From Rheinheimera maricola (lineage in GTDB: Bacteria; Pseudomonadota; Gammaproteobacteria; Enterobacterales; Alteromonadaceae): a stretch of DNA of 64,000 nt. Location of the stretch: NCBI RefSeq assembly GCF_016918075.2, contig NZ_JAERPS020000005.1, positions 248,001 through 312,000 on the forward strand, written 5' to 3'. This document shows, piece after piece, positions 31,553 to 40,336 of this stretch. The number at the start of each line of letters is the position of its first letter. Position 1 is the first letter of the stretch. Below the pieces are notes generated by a model that saw only the letters and a program-made list of their open reading frames with translations, was not told the DNA's origin and searched no databases. A program made the position numbers and the translations under genes.

Positions 31553-34500
31553 CTAGATATTTTTGTAACCATCTTCAGTCAAGACTTGAGTTCCAGCGAC
31601 AAAACAACAAGCTTTTTTGCCTACTCTAGCAGCTAAACCTAACCCTGTAGCTCCCGGTATTAGTGCTCCTGCTACGTTTGCGGCTAAAGAAGCAGAATTA
31701 GTTTCATTAATACCGTTGACAGCCATATCACCCAAATCATACAAGATAAAGCCAACATCAAGTATCGTGTCTAAAAATTTACCAGTTGGATCAGTATGGT
31801 TAATAGGATCATTCCCACCATAGGCATACCAGTTCATGCCATCTTCGTAGCCTATCGGGTCGGTTTGCATAAAGCGGCCGAGCTTTGGATGATATACCCG
31901 TGCTTTGTAGTGGTAAAGCTCGGTGCCGGGGATAAGGATTTGGCCGGTGTACCTAAAGCGTGAAGCGCTTTGGTTTATCGGCTCGCCATAGGGGCCGTAG
32001 CGGTGGGTGGTTACTACACCGCCTGTGGCGTTGGTTTCACTGACAATAGAGCCGCGCTCGTCGGCTAACAGGTAGCGCTTATTGCTGGTGCCAGTGCCGG
32101 TGTACCACACTAGCGGGTCGTCGGTGCCCGCGCCATGAATGTAGCGGTTAAGCAAAGCGCCGCTGGCGTTGTATTCGGCTACCAGCTCGTCGCCGTCGTA
32201 TAAAAAGGTGGTTTTACTGCCGTTTAAGGTACTGCTGTTCAACCGGCCTATAGCGTCGTAGGCCAGGCTTAGGGTAGTACCGGTTTTACTGGCACTGGTT
32301 AAGCGGTTGTGGGCGTTATATTGGTAAGCCCAGCCGTCGTGCGCGGTGGTGTTGCCGTTTAAGTCGTAACTTAGTGGTTGCCAGTTTACGCTGTCGTACT
32401 GGTTTAGCTCGTTAGGGGTAAAACTAACCACGCCAACCTGAGGTAACGCAGTTTGGTAGTTAATATTGGTGACTACCCGGCTGGTTATCTGGCTGGCCGG
32501 GTTGTAGTCAAACGAGGTGTTGTTAAGGCCGGTATGGTTGTAGGCATTTACCCGGCCTATGTTGTCATAGCCTAATACGCTGTTTTTACCATTGCCGCGG
32601 TTGATAGCGCCCAGCTGGCCTTTGCTGTTGTAGCTGTAGCTTACCAGCGTAACACTGTTGTTTTCTTTTATGCTGGTCATGGCGCCGCTGGCATCGTAAC
32701 CATAGCTAATGTAGAAATTGTCCGGGAAGGTTAACCGGGTGCGGCGGTTACCAATATCGTACTGATAAGACAAGGTGCGGCTGTCGGTTTTGCTGCTTTG
32801 CAGCCGGCTTAAGCCGTCATAGCCATAAGCCACGCTGCTGCTGCCACGTACGGTTTTGCTTTGCCGGCCTAAACCGTCGTATTCAAAACTTAACGTCGAC
32901 TCGCCCGGCACGGCGGTATGGGTTAGCAGGTTTAACCCGTTATAGCTGTACGTTAGCGTTTTGCCGTCACGTTTACGCCAGGTTTTCTTGTTACCGTTGC
33001 CATCATAGCTGTATAGCTCGTAGCTGCCGTCCGGGTAGGTCACTTCCTCCAGCCGGTCAAAACCATCGTATACATATTGGGTGGTATTGCCGTTGCCATC
33101 TTTACGCCAGTCAACCTGGCCATTGCTGGTGTAACCCAGCTCAATATCCACACCTTGCGCATCAGTGTCGTAGCCCGATAGGGTTTTAACCAGGCGGGAA
33201 GCGTTGTCGTATTCATGTTTTACGATACGGTCTTCACCAAACTCACCGGCACTGTCCAGGGTGCAGGCCGACGACGGCGGTGTGGCTAGCCGGTCGGGGT
33301 TCATCCGGGTAACGCTGCATTGCACGCGGTTGCGGGCATCGTAGCTGGTTTGCACCACTTTATAGATAGAAGTGCCTACTTTGGTTTGGCTGGTAATAGC
33401 CAGGCCCACAGCGTTGTAGGTGGTTGTTGCCGTCTGAAACACACTTAAGCTGGTACTGGTGGGCGAGGTGAGTGTGCCAATGTCGGTTTGGTACACCTGT
33501 GCATCCTGAGCACGGTAGGCGTAGCGTTTGGCCACCCGGTAGCCGGCCTGGTTTTTAGCACCAATGTCCCAGGTTTTACGCCCGGCACTGTCATAACGGG
33601 AATAAATAGCATCGTCACTGCCCGCCAAGGGGCCATTTTCAATGGTTACCCTGCCGGCGTTGTCGTAGGTGTAGCTGGTAACTTGAGATAGGGTGTTGGC
33701 AGCGTTGGTTTTGGTAACGGTGGCAGGTAACGATGTGTTTCCCCAGTAGGTGTAGTTTGTCACTTGCTCTTCTGTGCTACCGCCGCCGCAAATGGCCTGG
33801 TCGCATACAGACGTGCTTTGCAGCCGGTCATGGCCGTTAATTTTAACCCAGGTGTTGGTGGTAAGGCGTCTGCGGCCTTTATCATCCTGCGGCTCTAGCT
33901 TGGTTAACATGCCACCGTGTGGTGCAAAGGTGTAATCCGTTGTTTTACCATTGGCATCCGTCATGGACGTGGGGCGGAAACATTGCAGCTTGGTGCAGTT
34001 ATAGATGTCATACACCGCACTTTGCACAATGTCATTCTGGCCCGAACCCGGTTTGGCTGTTAGGGTTTTAGTCGTAATGTTGCCAAGCGCATCATAAGTG
34101 TAGATTTCTTTATTGCCTTGCGGATGGGTGACGGTGTGAACACGATTGCCAATGTAACTATATTGGGTTTTATTGCCAAGGCTATCGGTGTCAGCCGTAA
34201 TCATCGAGCGCTTATTCGCGCCACCGGTTACTTTAAGGTCAACGGTTCTTTTATAGTTGGACGGGCCCGTTACCACCACGCGTGAAAACTGGCTACGGGG
34301 GTCAAAGCTGGTGCCGGTAGAAGGGGTATAGGTATAGCTATAGGCTTGCCCCTGGCTGTTAACCGACGACACAAAATTGTTATGGCTTACTCCGCCATAA
34401 TTTTTTGTCGCAGAGGTTACGGACAGGATGTTAGCGTTATCTGACGGCAAGCGCAGCGTATAGCTTTTTGCTGTTTCTGCGGCCCCCATCGCGCTGGTAA

Positions 34501-35320
34501 AGCCCGAGTAACGCCATACGCGCCCGGCCAAGTCTGTCACAGTGCCATTGCCAAAAGTATGCCTGGCCAGCGGTGTTGAAGGCGCGCTGGTTTTTGCTAT
34601 GGTGGCGCTGCTAAGTTTACCCCAGCCATTGCTGCCGGTTGCAAGGTCATTCGAGGCGTAGGTTAACACCATCTGGTAACCCAGGTTCGACACTATCTTC
34701 GTTGGCCGGTGAAAGGTAATTAACGCGTTAACACTGGCGTTAAAGGCTTTGTCATAGGTAATTGCCAGTGTTTCGCCATCAGGATAAACGAACTGCGTGG
34801 CATACCAGGTGCCCTCTGCCGTTTTGCTGGCATAGGGGTCATTCCATGTCATGTACGACGAATTAGAATTGTATACTACCGTTATGCCGGTCTGCCCCTG
34901 CCGGTAAGACAGGTTGCTGTTGCTGGCATGCATATCACCTAACAGCATGGAGCCGTAGTTATCGCTAGTCGCACATTCACCATCCTGACAGGTGAAGTGT
35001 TCGGACGTTTTGCCCATATAGATAACTGAGAAAGAATTCGTTTGCCTTGCGCTGCCAGAAAGCTGGTCCCACTGCGCTGCCGTGTATTCTGTGCCGGTAA
35101 TCTTGCTGTCAAATTGCTGCAGGGTTTTCAGGGTTAACCTTGGCGCTGCCGGAATGCTCAGCGCCGGAAAGTCGGGATAATATTTCCCCGACAGCAAATC
35201 CACGCTGTTAATATCCTGCGCCACATTCTGCGGTTTAATATGAGGTATTTCGTTAGCCGTGCTAAAGGTTGAAAAGAGAGCGGCAACCATGCCGGCTATA
35301 TAGCGCGATGTTGTTAACAT
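31553..35320 (-). CDS. Secreted YD-repeat (Rhs) protein, truncated by in-frame amber codon in Hint domain
   Basis: A Sec-type signal peptide (residues 1-~22, ends FSTAN) is followed by a unique N-terminal region and a long series of YD repeats (YDxxGR motifs from about residue 390), then the Rhs-associated core ([39 protein letters not shown] at about 1120-1180). Such proteins form a hollow shell that encloses a C-terminal toxin. The protein stops in the Hint domain 19 residues after its start ([18 protein letters not shown], then TAG); the same frame then continues into the rest of Hint and the toxin. Reading through gives about 1461 residues. No PAAR or T6SS adaptor is seen; export is probably Sec-dependent. 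Confidence 0.85.
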   Translation of the reverse strand: MLTTSRYIAGMVAALFSTFSTANEIPHIKPQNVAQDINSVDLLSGKYYPDFPALSIPAAPRLTLKTLQQFDSKITGTEYTAAQWDQLSGSARQTNSFSVIYMGKTSEHFTCQDGECATSDNYGSMLLGDMHASNSNLSYRQGQTGITVVYNSNSSYMTWNDPYASKTAEGTWYATQFVYPDGETLAITYDKAFNASVNALITFHRPTKIVSNLGYQMVLTYASNDLATGSNGWGKLSSATIAKTSAPSTPLARHTFGNGTVTDLAGRVWRYSGFTSAMGAAETAKSYTLRLPSDNANILSVTSATKNYGGVSHNNFVSSVNSQGQAYSYTYTPSTGTSFDPRSQFSRVVVTGPSNYKRTVDLKVTGGANKRSMITADTDSLGNKTQYSYIGNRVHTVTHPQGNKEIYTYDALGNITTKTLTAKPGSGQNDIVQSAVYDIYNCTKLQCFRPTSMTDANGKTTDYTFAPHGGMLTKLEPQDDKGRRRLTTNTWVKINGHDRLQSTSVCDQAICGGGSTEEQVTNYTYWGNTSLPATVTKTNAANTLSQVTSYTYDNAGRVTIENGPLAGSDDAIYSRYDSAGRKTWDIGAKNQAGYRVAKRYAYRAQDAQVYQTDIGTLTSPTSTSLSVFQTATTTYNAVGLAITSQTKVGTSIYKVVQTSYDARNRVQCSVTRMNPDRLATPPSSACTLDSAGEFGEDRIVKHEYDNASRLVKTLSGYDTDAQGVDIELGYTSNGQVDWRKDGNGNTTQYVYDGFDRLEEVTYPDGSYELYSYDGNGNKKTWRKRDGKTLTYSYNGLNLLTHTAVPGESTLSFEYDGLGRQSKTVRGSSSVAYGYDGLSRLQSSKTDSRTLSYQYDIGNRRTRLTFPDNFYISYGYDASGAMTSIKENNSVTLVSYSYNSKGQLGAINRGNGKNSVLGYDNIGRVNAYNHTGLNNTSFDYNPASQITSRVVTNINYQTALPQVGVVSFTPNELNQYDSVNWQPLSYDLNGNTTAHDGWAYQYNAHNRLTSASKTGTTLSLAYDAIGRLNSSTLNGSKTTFLYDGDELVAEYNASGALLNRYIHGAGTDDPLVWYTGTGTSNKRYLLADERGSIVSETNATGGVVTTHRYGPYGEPINQSASRFRYTGQILIPGTELYHYKARVYHPKLGRFMQTDPIGYEDGMNWYAYGGNDPINHTDPTGKFLDTILDVGFILYDLGDMAVNGINETNSASLAANVAGALIPGATGLGLAARVGKKACCFVAGTQVLTEDGYKNI
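31805..32202 (-). repeat. Rhs core direct repeat, main-gene copy
   Basis: Partner of 29948-30345 (see there). Recombination between the two copies would delete 1857 bp and join the orphan tip in frame to the main Rhs body. Confidence 0.9.
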
Positions 35321-35365
35321 TAGCGACAGTATCCTGTTGAAAGTCTTAGATGAAGAACAATGAAG

Positions 35366-35830
35366 TTAATCGATTGGGCCGCCGCCACTGATACCGATTA
35401 TTTTGCCGGCAGAGTCAAATTGCTCGCCCGCATAGCACTTAACGGAAACCCCTGTGGGCTGATAAATCCGCACGCTTTGTGAGCCGCTTCTTGGCAGGTA
35501 CTCATAACCGCTGGTATCACCGAAGATAGCCAGGGTGCAATGCGTGGTGTTAACAGAAGTCCAGCTTACCGTAGCCAGGGCGCCTTTTGCCACCGAGGTT
35601 GGCGCGTTAAAAGACGTCACATCCGGGGTTACTGTGCTGTCAATGACCGCTGTGCGATTGCCCGCCTCATCCAGTGCATAAACAATTTCTTTGCCACTGT
35701 CGTCACCCACTTTTACCAGGCGCCCACGGGCATCGTAGTTAAATTGCGTAACATAATTTTGCGCGCCAACTGCGCCGCTTAATGCCAGCCCCGCCAATCC
35801 ATACACGAATTGCAATCGTCTTAATTGCAT
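35366..35830 (-). CDS. Small secreted YD-repeat protein upstream of the Rhs gene
   Basis: 154 aa with a signal peptide (residues ~1-23, ends GAVGA-Q), a single YD repeat (NYDARGRLVKVGDDSGKEIVY ... LDEAGNRTAV, split by a few residues) and a C-terminal half with an Ig-like look (VTSFNAPTSVAKGALATVSWTS). It is 45 bp upstream of the main Rhs gene and shares its promoter. It may be an N-terminal fragment of an older Rhs gene or an accessory factor; I cannot tell which. Confidence 0.65.
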   Translation of the reverse strand: MQLRRLQFVYGLAGLALSGAVGAQNYVTQFNYDARGRLVKVGDDSGKEIVYALDEAGNRTAVIDSTVTPDVTSFNAPTSVAKGALATVSWTSVNTTHCTLAIFGDTSGYEYLPRSGSQSVRIYQPTGVSVKCYAGEQFDSAGKIIGISGGGPID

Positions 35831-35861
35831 AATGATTTACCTATTACTGTTGTGCGGGCGC

Positions 35862-35890
35862 ATTTAGTCAGCAAAAATGTTTCAAGTCAA
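35862..35890 (-). promoter_or_regulatory. Candidate promoter of the Rhs operon
   Basis: Minus strand: -35 TTGACT (35885-35890), 17-bp spacer, weak -10 CTAAAT (35862-35867), about 30 bp before the 154-aa gene. The -35 matches 5 of 6 consensus bases, the -10 only 3 of 6. Confidence 0.4.
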
Positions 35891-35942
35891 CATTAAATGT
35901 TTTTATTTTGTGTTTAAAGTTAATTTATTGATTTTTCCGGGT

Positions 35943-35990
35943 GCATTAACCTGTGATTTGTATGAAAAATACACAGGTTAATGCTTTTTT
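35943..35990 (+). terminator. Terminator-like hairpin pointing against the Rhs operon
   Basis: A perfect 13-bp inverted repeat (GCATTAACCTGTG / CACAGGTTAATGC) with a 16-nt loop, followed by six T on the plus strand. All nearby genes are on the minus strand, so it does not end a known transcript; it could stop antisense transcription or be an element end. On the minus strand it lacks a T-tract and would be a weak terminator for yqcA. The rest of 35831-36087 is AT-rich and holds only the promoter above. Confidence 0.6.
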
Positions 35991-36087
35991 GCAGTTGGGA
36001 GTGTAATTACTGGCTGTTTAACAAGATTTATGGCGCGGTAATCAGCCAAGGTTGAGGCGGTGCAGCACTAATTGCTGCACTTCGCAC

Positions 36088-36528
36088 CTAGCAAAACTGC
36101 TGCTGTAACCACGGCAGTGCTATCGTCTCGGGTTCCAGCGTTTCACCGGCATCGATGCGCAGCATGGGTGCCAGTTCCGTGCCCTGAATCTCCAGCAGTA
36201 GTGCGCGCAGCGCCTCGCCGGCACCACAGAACATATCGTAACTGCTGTCACCCAGTGCAATAACGGCGAACTGTTTACCGGTTAACAGTGGAAAGCGGTT
36301 TTGCACGTCCAGGTAAAACGGCAGCAGATTATCGGGAATATCGCCCTGCCCCGTGGTGGAGGTTATAATGAGCCAGCTATCGGCGTTGAATGCCAGCACA
36401 GTGTCGAGCTTGGCTTCTTCAAACAAGGTTACCTCGTGTCCCTGCGTACTTAATAGCGGTAGCGCCTCTTCAGCGACATATTGTGCGGCGCCATAAACGC
36501 TGCCGACTATTACTGCGATTTTTGCCAT
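36088..36528 (-). CDS. yqcA: Flavodoxin YqcA
   Basis: FMN-binding flavodoxin-like protein of 146 aa. The phosphate-binding loop is GSVYGAAQYVAE (residues 8-19), and FMN-contact segments STTGQGDIPDN and LGDSSYDMFCGAG are present. The truC-yqcA-yqcC neighbourhood identifies it as YqcA and not MioC. It overlaps truC by 19 bp. Redox partner unknown. A diverged 3' copy lies 7.2 kb away at 28745-28895. Confidence 0.9.
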   Translation of the reverse strand: MAKIAVIVGSVYGAAQYVAEEALPLLSTQGHEVTLFEEAKLDTVLAFNADSWLIITSTTGQGDIPDNLLPFYLDVQNRFPLLTGKQFAVIALGDSSYDMFCGAGEALRALLLEIQGTELAPMLRIDAGETLEPETIALPWLQQQFC

Positions 36529-37322
36529 GTTCTCTCCGTAAAATGTTCAGCAAATTGTTGCTGGTAATACCCTTCATCTACCGGCCAGCCAAATTGACTG
36601 AACAACAGTTCAAGCTCGTTCAGACCGGCAGTAAGCGTTAAAAGTTCGCCGCTAACTGGATGCGGCAATTGCAGTTGTTTTGCGACTAACAACAAACGCT
36701 TGCAATTAAAATGCTGCTTAAATAATGCATTGTGTTTTCCATCACCATGGCTGGTATCACCTACTATAGGCTGACGTAAATGGGCCAGATGACGGCGTAG
36801 TTGATGTTTGCGGCCAGTTAATGGCTGCAATGCCACTAAGCTGTACCGCGCGGCCGGATATTTGCTTACCGGTATCGGCAGCTCTACCTGCTGCAACGGC
36901 TGATAGCGGGTTATAGCTTGCTGCGGCGCCTTATCATCGCGGCTAAACTTATCGGCAATATTATCCAATTGCTCTTTCAACGGATAATCCAGCTCCCCAC
37001 CCTGGGGCATAAAACCGCGCACTACCGCCAGGTAATGTTTACGCCATAACTGCTGGGTTATCTGCTGGCCAAGCAAACGCGCAACATCAGCTGACAAGGC
37101 AAATAACAATACGCCTGAGGTAGGCCGGTCCAAACGGTGCACCGGGAATACATGTTGGCCAATTTGATCCCTCAAGGTTTGCATAACAAACACCGTTTCG
37201 TGCTTATCTAAAAACGAGCGATGCACTAACATACCACTGGGTTTATCAATGGCGACTATAAACTCGTCCTGATAAATAATATGCAGTGGCTGGGTAAGCA
37301 AAAAAGGTTCAGCAGCACTCAT
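36510..37322 (-). CDS. truC: tRNA pseudouridine(65) synthase TruC
   Basis: Converts U65 in the acceptor stem of some tRNAs to pseudouridine. RluA-family catalytic motif HRLDRPTSG with the catalytic Asp is near residue 62; GRKHQLRRHL is the second conserved motif. 270 aa. It overlaps yqcC by 4 bp upstream and yqcA downstream, as in E. coli. Confidence 0.94.
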   Translation of the reverse strand: MSAAEPFLLTQPLHIIYQDEFIVAIDKPSGMLVHRSFLDKHETVFVMQTLRDQIGQHVFPVHRLDRPTSGVLLFALSADVARLLGQQITQQLWRKHYLAVVRGFMPQGGELDYPLKEQLDNIADKFSRDDKAPQQAITRYQPLQQVELPIPVSKYPAARYSLVALQPLTGRKHQLRRHLAHLRQPIVGDTSHGDGKHNALFKQHFNCKRLLLVAKQLQLPHPVSGELLTLTAGLNELELLFSQFGWPVDEGYYQQQFAEHFTERTWQKSQ

Positions 37323-37639
37323 GCCTGCTCCGACAGCACGCTATCAATGCTGGCAATAATATTAAGTAACTTACCCAAACGGCCACCACTTGTAGCAAAA
37401 GCCTGCTCAGCCATCGGTAGCACGCTTATCTGGCTGGGTAAGGCTAATTGTGCCTCCAGCAACGCTTGCATACGGGGCAAAAAAATATATTGCAGCCATT
37501 GTTGTAACGGCATAGTGTCATAACAAAAGGGCAAGCTGCTTTGCATTGCAATAGGATCAGCGGGCAATGCCGACCATAGCTGCTGTTGTTTTAGCTCTGC
37601 GGTAAGTTCATCTAACAGCCGTTGTACTACTTTTGACAT
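37319..37639 (-). CDS. yqcC: YqcC family protein (DUF446)
   Basis: 106-aa all-helical cytosolic protein; the motifs PFCYDTMPLQQWLQYIFLPRM and LPSQISVLPMAEQAF are typical of YqcC. Function unknown. First gene of the yqcC-truC-yqcA operon, overlapping truC by 4 bp. Confidence 0.92.
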   Translation of the reverse strand: MSKVVQRLLDELTAELKQQQLWSALPADPIAMQSSLPFCYDTMPLQQWLQYIFLPRMQALLEAQLALPSQISVLPMAEQAFATSGGRLGKLLNIIASIDSVLSEQA

Positions 37640-37766
37640 TATTACCTCAAGTTCAAGCGATGTAGTTTAACATAAGCAAAAGCTGCAGCCAGCCCTTGTA
37701 AAAGTGGGTGTTAATCAGCATTATCTGGCCATAACGCAAAAGCACCACTCGTGTCGGGAGAGCCAA

Positions 37767-38063
37767 ATGGGTTCAGTATTACTATTGCTGGCGATAAGCA
37801 GTATTTGTTACTTGTTTTGGCTACAACGAAAACAAGATGAACGTGCCATGGCTGTGGCTCGTCAACTTTGCCAACAACAGCAACTACAATTGCTGGATTG
37901 CGGCCGCAGCGGCCACAGTGTTCGCAGAATAAATGGCCGCCTACGTTTTATTACTAATTATCAGGTCGATTTTAGCGGCGATGGAGAAAGCCGTGCAGAG
38001 GCAGAATTGCTACTAAGTGGCATGCGTTTGGCAGCATTTAACTTACCAGCTTACAAGATTTAA
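37767..38063 (+). CDS. DUF3301 family membrane-anchored protein
   Basis: 98 aa with one N-terminal membrane helix (residues 2-20) and a short cytosolic domain with LLDCGRSGHSVRRINGRLRF and the NYQVDFSGDGE motif, as in DUF3301. A GGGAG site precedes the ATG at 37767; the longer frame to 37704 is not needed. Divergent from yqcC, and its stop overlaps that of the convergent DUF962 gene by 4 bp. Function unknown. Confidence 0.8.
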   Translation: MGSVLLLLAISSICYLFWLQRKQDERAMAVARQLCQQQQLQLLDCGRSGHSVRRINGRLRFITNYQVDFSGDGESRAEAELLLSGMRLAAFNLPAYKI

Positions 38064-38383
38064 CTGGCTGGAAGTTTGCGTTTTAGTTGGCCGGTTAAAA
38101 AGTCTTTTAACATGACCCAGTCAGCAGCAAGGCTGTATAACGGGTATGTAAAGGTTGCGGGCCTGTTATGTTCAAAAACCAAATGCCCTAACCAGGCAAA
38201 ACCATAACCAATGCATGGCAGCAGCCACAACAATGGCCATTGTTGCGTAAACAACGTAAACGACAATACCGCCAGTACCAAAACACTGCCAATATAATGC
38301 AAAGCGCGGCATAGCGGATGGCGATGCTCAGTTAAATAATACGGGTAAAACTGGGCGAAACTCGTAAACTTGTGCATCGACAT
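38060..38383 (-). CDS. Mpo1-like (DUF962) membrane protein
   Basis: 107 aa with two or three hydrophobic segments and the DUF962 motifs YYLTEHRHPLCRALHYIGS and HLVFEHNRPATFTYPLYSL. Yeast Mpo1 of this family is an Fe(II)-dependent dioxygenase in fatty acid alpha-oxidation, and the conserved His residues are present here (H20, H22, H29 and the EHNRPATF His). The bacterial role is not established. It follows the GNAT gene by 12 bp, probably in one transcript. Confidence 0.85.
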   Translation of the reverse strand: MSMHKFTSFAQFYPYYLTEHRHPLCRALHYIGSVLVLAVLSFTLFTQQWPLLWLLPCIGYGFAWLGHLVFEHNRPATFTYPLYSLAADWVMLKDFLTGQLKRKLPAS

Positions 38384-38395
38384 TACCTTATTAGC

Positions 38396-39046
38396 TTACA
38401 CGGCAAGCTGCTGCCGTTGACGAAACATTAAGGTGCCACTGACAGTGTTAAATGCCAGTTCAGTTACAGGCTGGTACTGATCATCGGCAAAAAATGCTTT
38501 GTACTTATCTAATGTAACAAACACACCAATACCTGCAGATTGCTGATCTTTATCAACAATAGAATCGACAGCATGAATAAGATAATGCCCCAACCCCAGA
38601 TGCTGATGCTTCGGTGATACCGCAATAAATGCCAGCATATGGTATTGCTCTGCTGGCATAGCAGCATGAATTTTCTGCTCTTTGTCTAATAGTTGCTTTG
38701 TCGAAACGTAGCCTGCCGTTAACAGCATTTTTAAACGCCAGTGCCATAACCGGCTGGCACCGATACCAGAGTCTGGGGCAATTACACAAGCCACGCCTAG
38801 CAACTGCTCACCGTTGAACAAACCAATTATTGGCTGCCTCGCCTGCCAAAAGGTATTAAGCTCTTCGCGGATTGCTGCCCTTAAGCGTTGCTCGTAATCT
38901 GATTTGTCGGCACGAAAAATCTCCATAAATAATGGATCGTCATAGTAAGATTGATATAGCAAAGATGCCGCCAGCTTCAATTCATCTGCACTGAGTAAAA
39001 TAGCTTTGAGCCGTTCCAGCTCAACGGTATTAAGTTCCGCTAACAT
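38396..39046 (-). CDS. GNAT family N-acetyltransferase
   Basis: 216 aa. The acetyl-CoA-binding region reads IAVSPKHQHLGLGHYLIHAV, matching the GNAT motif A (R/Q-x-x-G-x-G/A, with Q-H-L-G-L-G here). The substrate is unknown; the long N-terminal helical part (SADELKLAASLLYQSYYDDPLF) resembles acetyltransferases of the small-molecule type. First gene of a pair with the DUF962 gene. Confidence 0.8.
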   Translation of the reverse strand: MLAELNTVELERLKAILLSADELKLAASLLYQSYYDDPLFMEIFRADKSDYEQRLRAAIREELNTFWQARQPIIGLFNGEQLLGVACVIAPDSGIGASRLWHWRLKMLLTAGYVSTKQLLDKEQKIHAAMPAEQYHMLAFIAVSPKHQHLGLGHYLIHAVDSIVDKDQQSAGIGVFVTLDKYKAFFADDQYQPVTELAFNTVSGTLMFRQRQQLAV

Positions 39047-39181
39047 AGTTGTCCCTTTATTATTGTTGTTTTTATATCCACAATATCAGTAAGGTTTGTG
39101 CTTGCCAAGCAGCGGATAACAGCAAAAATCAGCAAAACTGGCTATGCTTTAAACTCAGCAGCAATAAACTGGGAGGAATTT

Positions 39182-39409
39182 GTGGATACGTCAGCACATA
39201 CACTAGGTACATTGTTTGCCCAACTTGGCTTGGAAAGTAACGAAAAGGCTATTGTACAGTTCATAAGTCAACATAAGCTGGTTGCCGATGTGGCTATTCA
39301 AGACGCGCCGTTTTGGAGCCCATCTCAGGCCAGTTTTTTGCGTGAATCGTTAAAACAAGATGCTGAATGGTGTGAAATTATTGATGAATTAAATGCCCTA
39401 CTGCATTAA
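39182..39409 (+). CDS. DUF2789 family protein
   Basis: 75 aa, starting at a GTG with a very good ribosome-binding site (GGGAGGAA, 39171-39178). The upstream extension to 39098 would cover that site and is rejected. The sequence HTLGTLFAQLGLES ... DAPFWSPSQASFLRESLKQDAEW is typical of DUF2789, a small helical cytosolic family of unknown function. Stands alone. Confidence 0.82.
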   Translation: MDTSAHTLGTLFAQLGLESNEKAIVQFISQHKLVADVAIQDAPFWSPSQASFLRESLKQDAEWCEIIDELNALLH

Positions 39410-39470
39410 ACAAAATGCAGTCTGCTATGCAAACCCTTCTTTTCGACAAATCGGCCAGTATCCAAATACT

Positions 39471-39502
39471 ACCGGCTCAGTAGCGTGTGCCACTGAGCCG
39501 GT
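39471..39502. terminator. Hairpin between DUF2789 and the DUF3192 lipoprotein gene
   Basis: An 11-bp inverted repeat (ACCGGCTCAGT / ACTGAGCCGGT) with a 10-nt loop between two convergent genes. There is no good T-tract on either strand, so termination efficiency is uncertain. Confidence 0.5.
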
Positions 39503-39507
39503 CAACA

Positions 39508-39867
39508 TTATAAATACTGATAAGCTTTTTCACCCCAGCCGGTTAAACGGTTTTGTTTAAATACCAGCGCGGTGCATTCTTCCTTAGTGGTTTTACCATC
39601 GCTTTTATGGTGATGGGTGCGATAGAACAACACCTGCACCGTTTCACCGTCTTTATTGAAAGCTTCAGTGAAATCTGGCGTACCTAACAGGGTACGAATA
39701 TCGTCTGCGCTCATTTGCAAAGTAAGCTTGTTAATCTGCTCCTGATTATAACGCTGGCTCTTTTTCCAGTTGTTGTCATCATCAAAATCATGGTCGCCAC
39801 CAACAGCCACTACACATCCAGATAAACTTACTGCCAAAGCTGCAGCAACAAATACTTTCGCTAACAT
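39508..39867 (-). CDS. DUF3192 family lipoprotein
   Basis: 119 aa with a lipoprotein signal (LAVSLSGC, lipid-modified Cys18). The mature part has the DUF3192 pattern: QINKLTLQMSADDIRTLLGTPDFTEAF, then VLFYRTHHHKSDGKTTKEECTALVFKQNRL. SmpA/BamE-like folds share this helix-helix-sheet pattern, so a role in envelope maintenance is possible but not shown. A paralogue without lipobox lies at 46816-47238. Confidence 0.8.
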   Translation of the reverse strand: MLAKVFVAAALAVSLSGCVVAVGGDHDFDDDNNWKKSQRYNQEQINKLTLQMSADDIRTLLGTPDFTEAFNKDGETVQVLFYRTHHHKSDGKTTKEECTALVFKQNRLTGWGEKAYQYL

Positions 39868-40043
39868 ATTGATTTTCCTTTGTTGTTTTATTAATCGGCC
39901 AATGCCGCACCATCACGGCTATAAAAGCAAAGAGCATGCCAGCCATTAAACCAAATAAAAACAATGCGTTACGAAAACAACGCTACTCCTGAACGCAAAA
40001 CAATGGTAAATTCCACCACTAGTTAGTCAAACAGGCAAATACC

Positions 40044-40334
40044 ATGACAGATGCCGTACAATTGCTGCAGCAAGTCGCTGCGGTACTGCAACAAGAGGGT
40101 AAAAGCCCAAGCCTGGCACTATTTCGTGCCCGCCTGGCCGGCAGGTTACCGCCACAGCAATTATTTGCTGCCTATCAGCAATGGCGCAACAATCCGCTTG
40201 TTGCTGATATTGGCTCGGTGAGTGAGTCGACTGCTGCCAAAGCGAGCTTACCAGAGCCTGACCAGCAACTGGCTCAGACATTGGCGCGCATTGAAGCCAA
40301 GCTGGATTTGCTGTTAAGTAAGCTGGAGCGCTAA
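40044..40334 (+). CDS. Small helical protein of unknown function
   Basis: 96 aa, ATG at 40044. The N-terminal half looks like a helix-turn-helix-type bundle (LLQQVAAVLQQEGKSPSLALFRARLAG, split by turns) and the last ~30 residues (DQQLAQTLARIEAKLDLLLSKLER) form a coiled coil. It lies 2 bp before the DUF2310 gene, so the two are co-translated. I do not recognise the family; the N-terminus resembles those of KfrA-like DNA-binding proteins only in a general way. Confidence 0.6.
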   Translation: MTDAVQLLQQVAAVLQQEGKSPSLALFRARLAGRLPPQQLFAAYQQWRNNPLVADIGSVSESTAAKASLPEPDQQLAQTLARIEAKLDLLLSKLER

Positions 40335-40336
40335 AA

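Noticed and set aside
36088..36528. MioC as the identity of the flavodoxin
   Set aside because: The truC-yqcC neighbourhood is that of yqcA; mioC lies near the replication origin in enterobacteria, and no origin features occur here.
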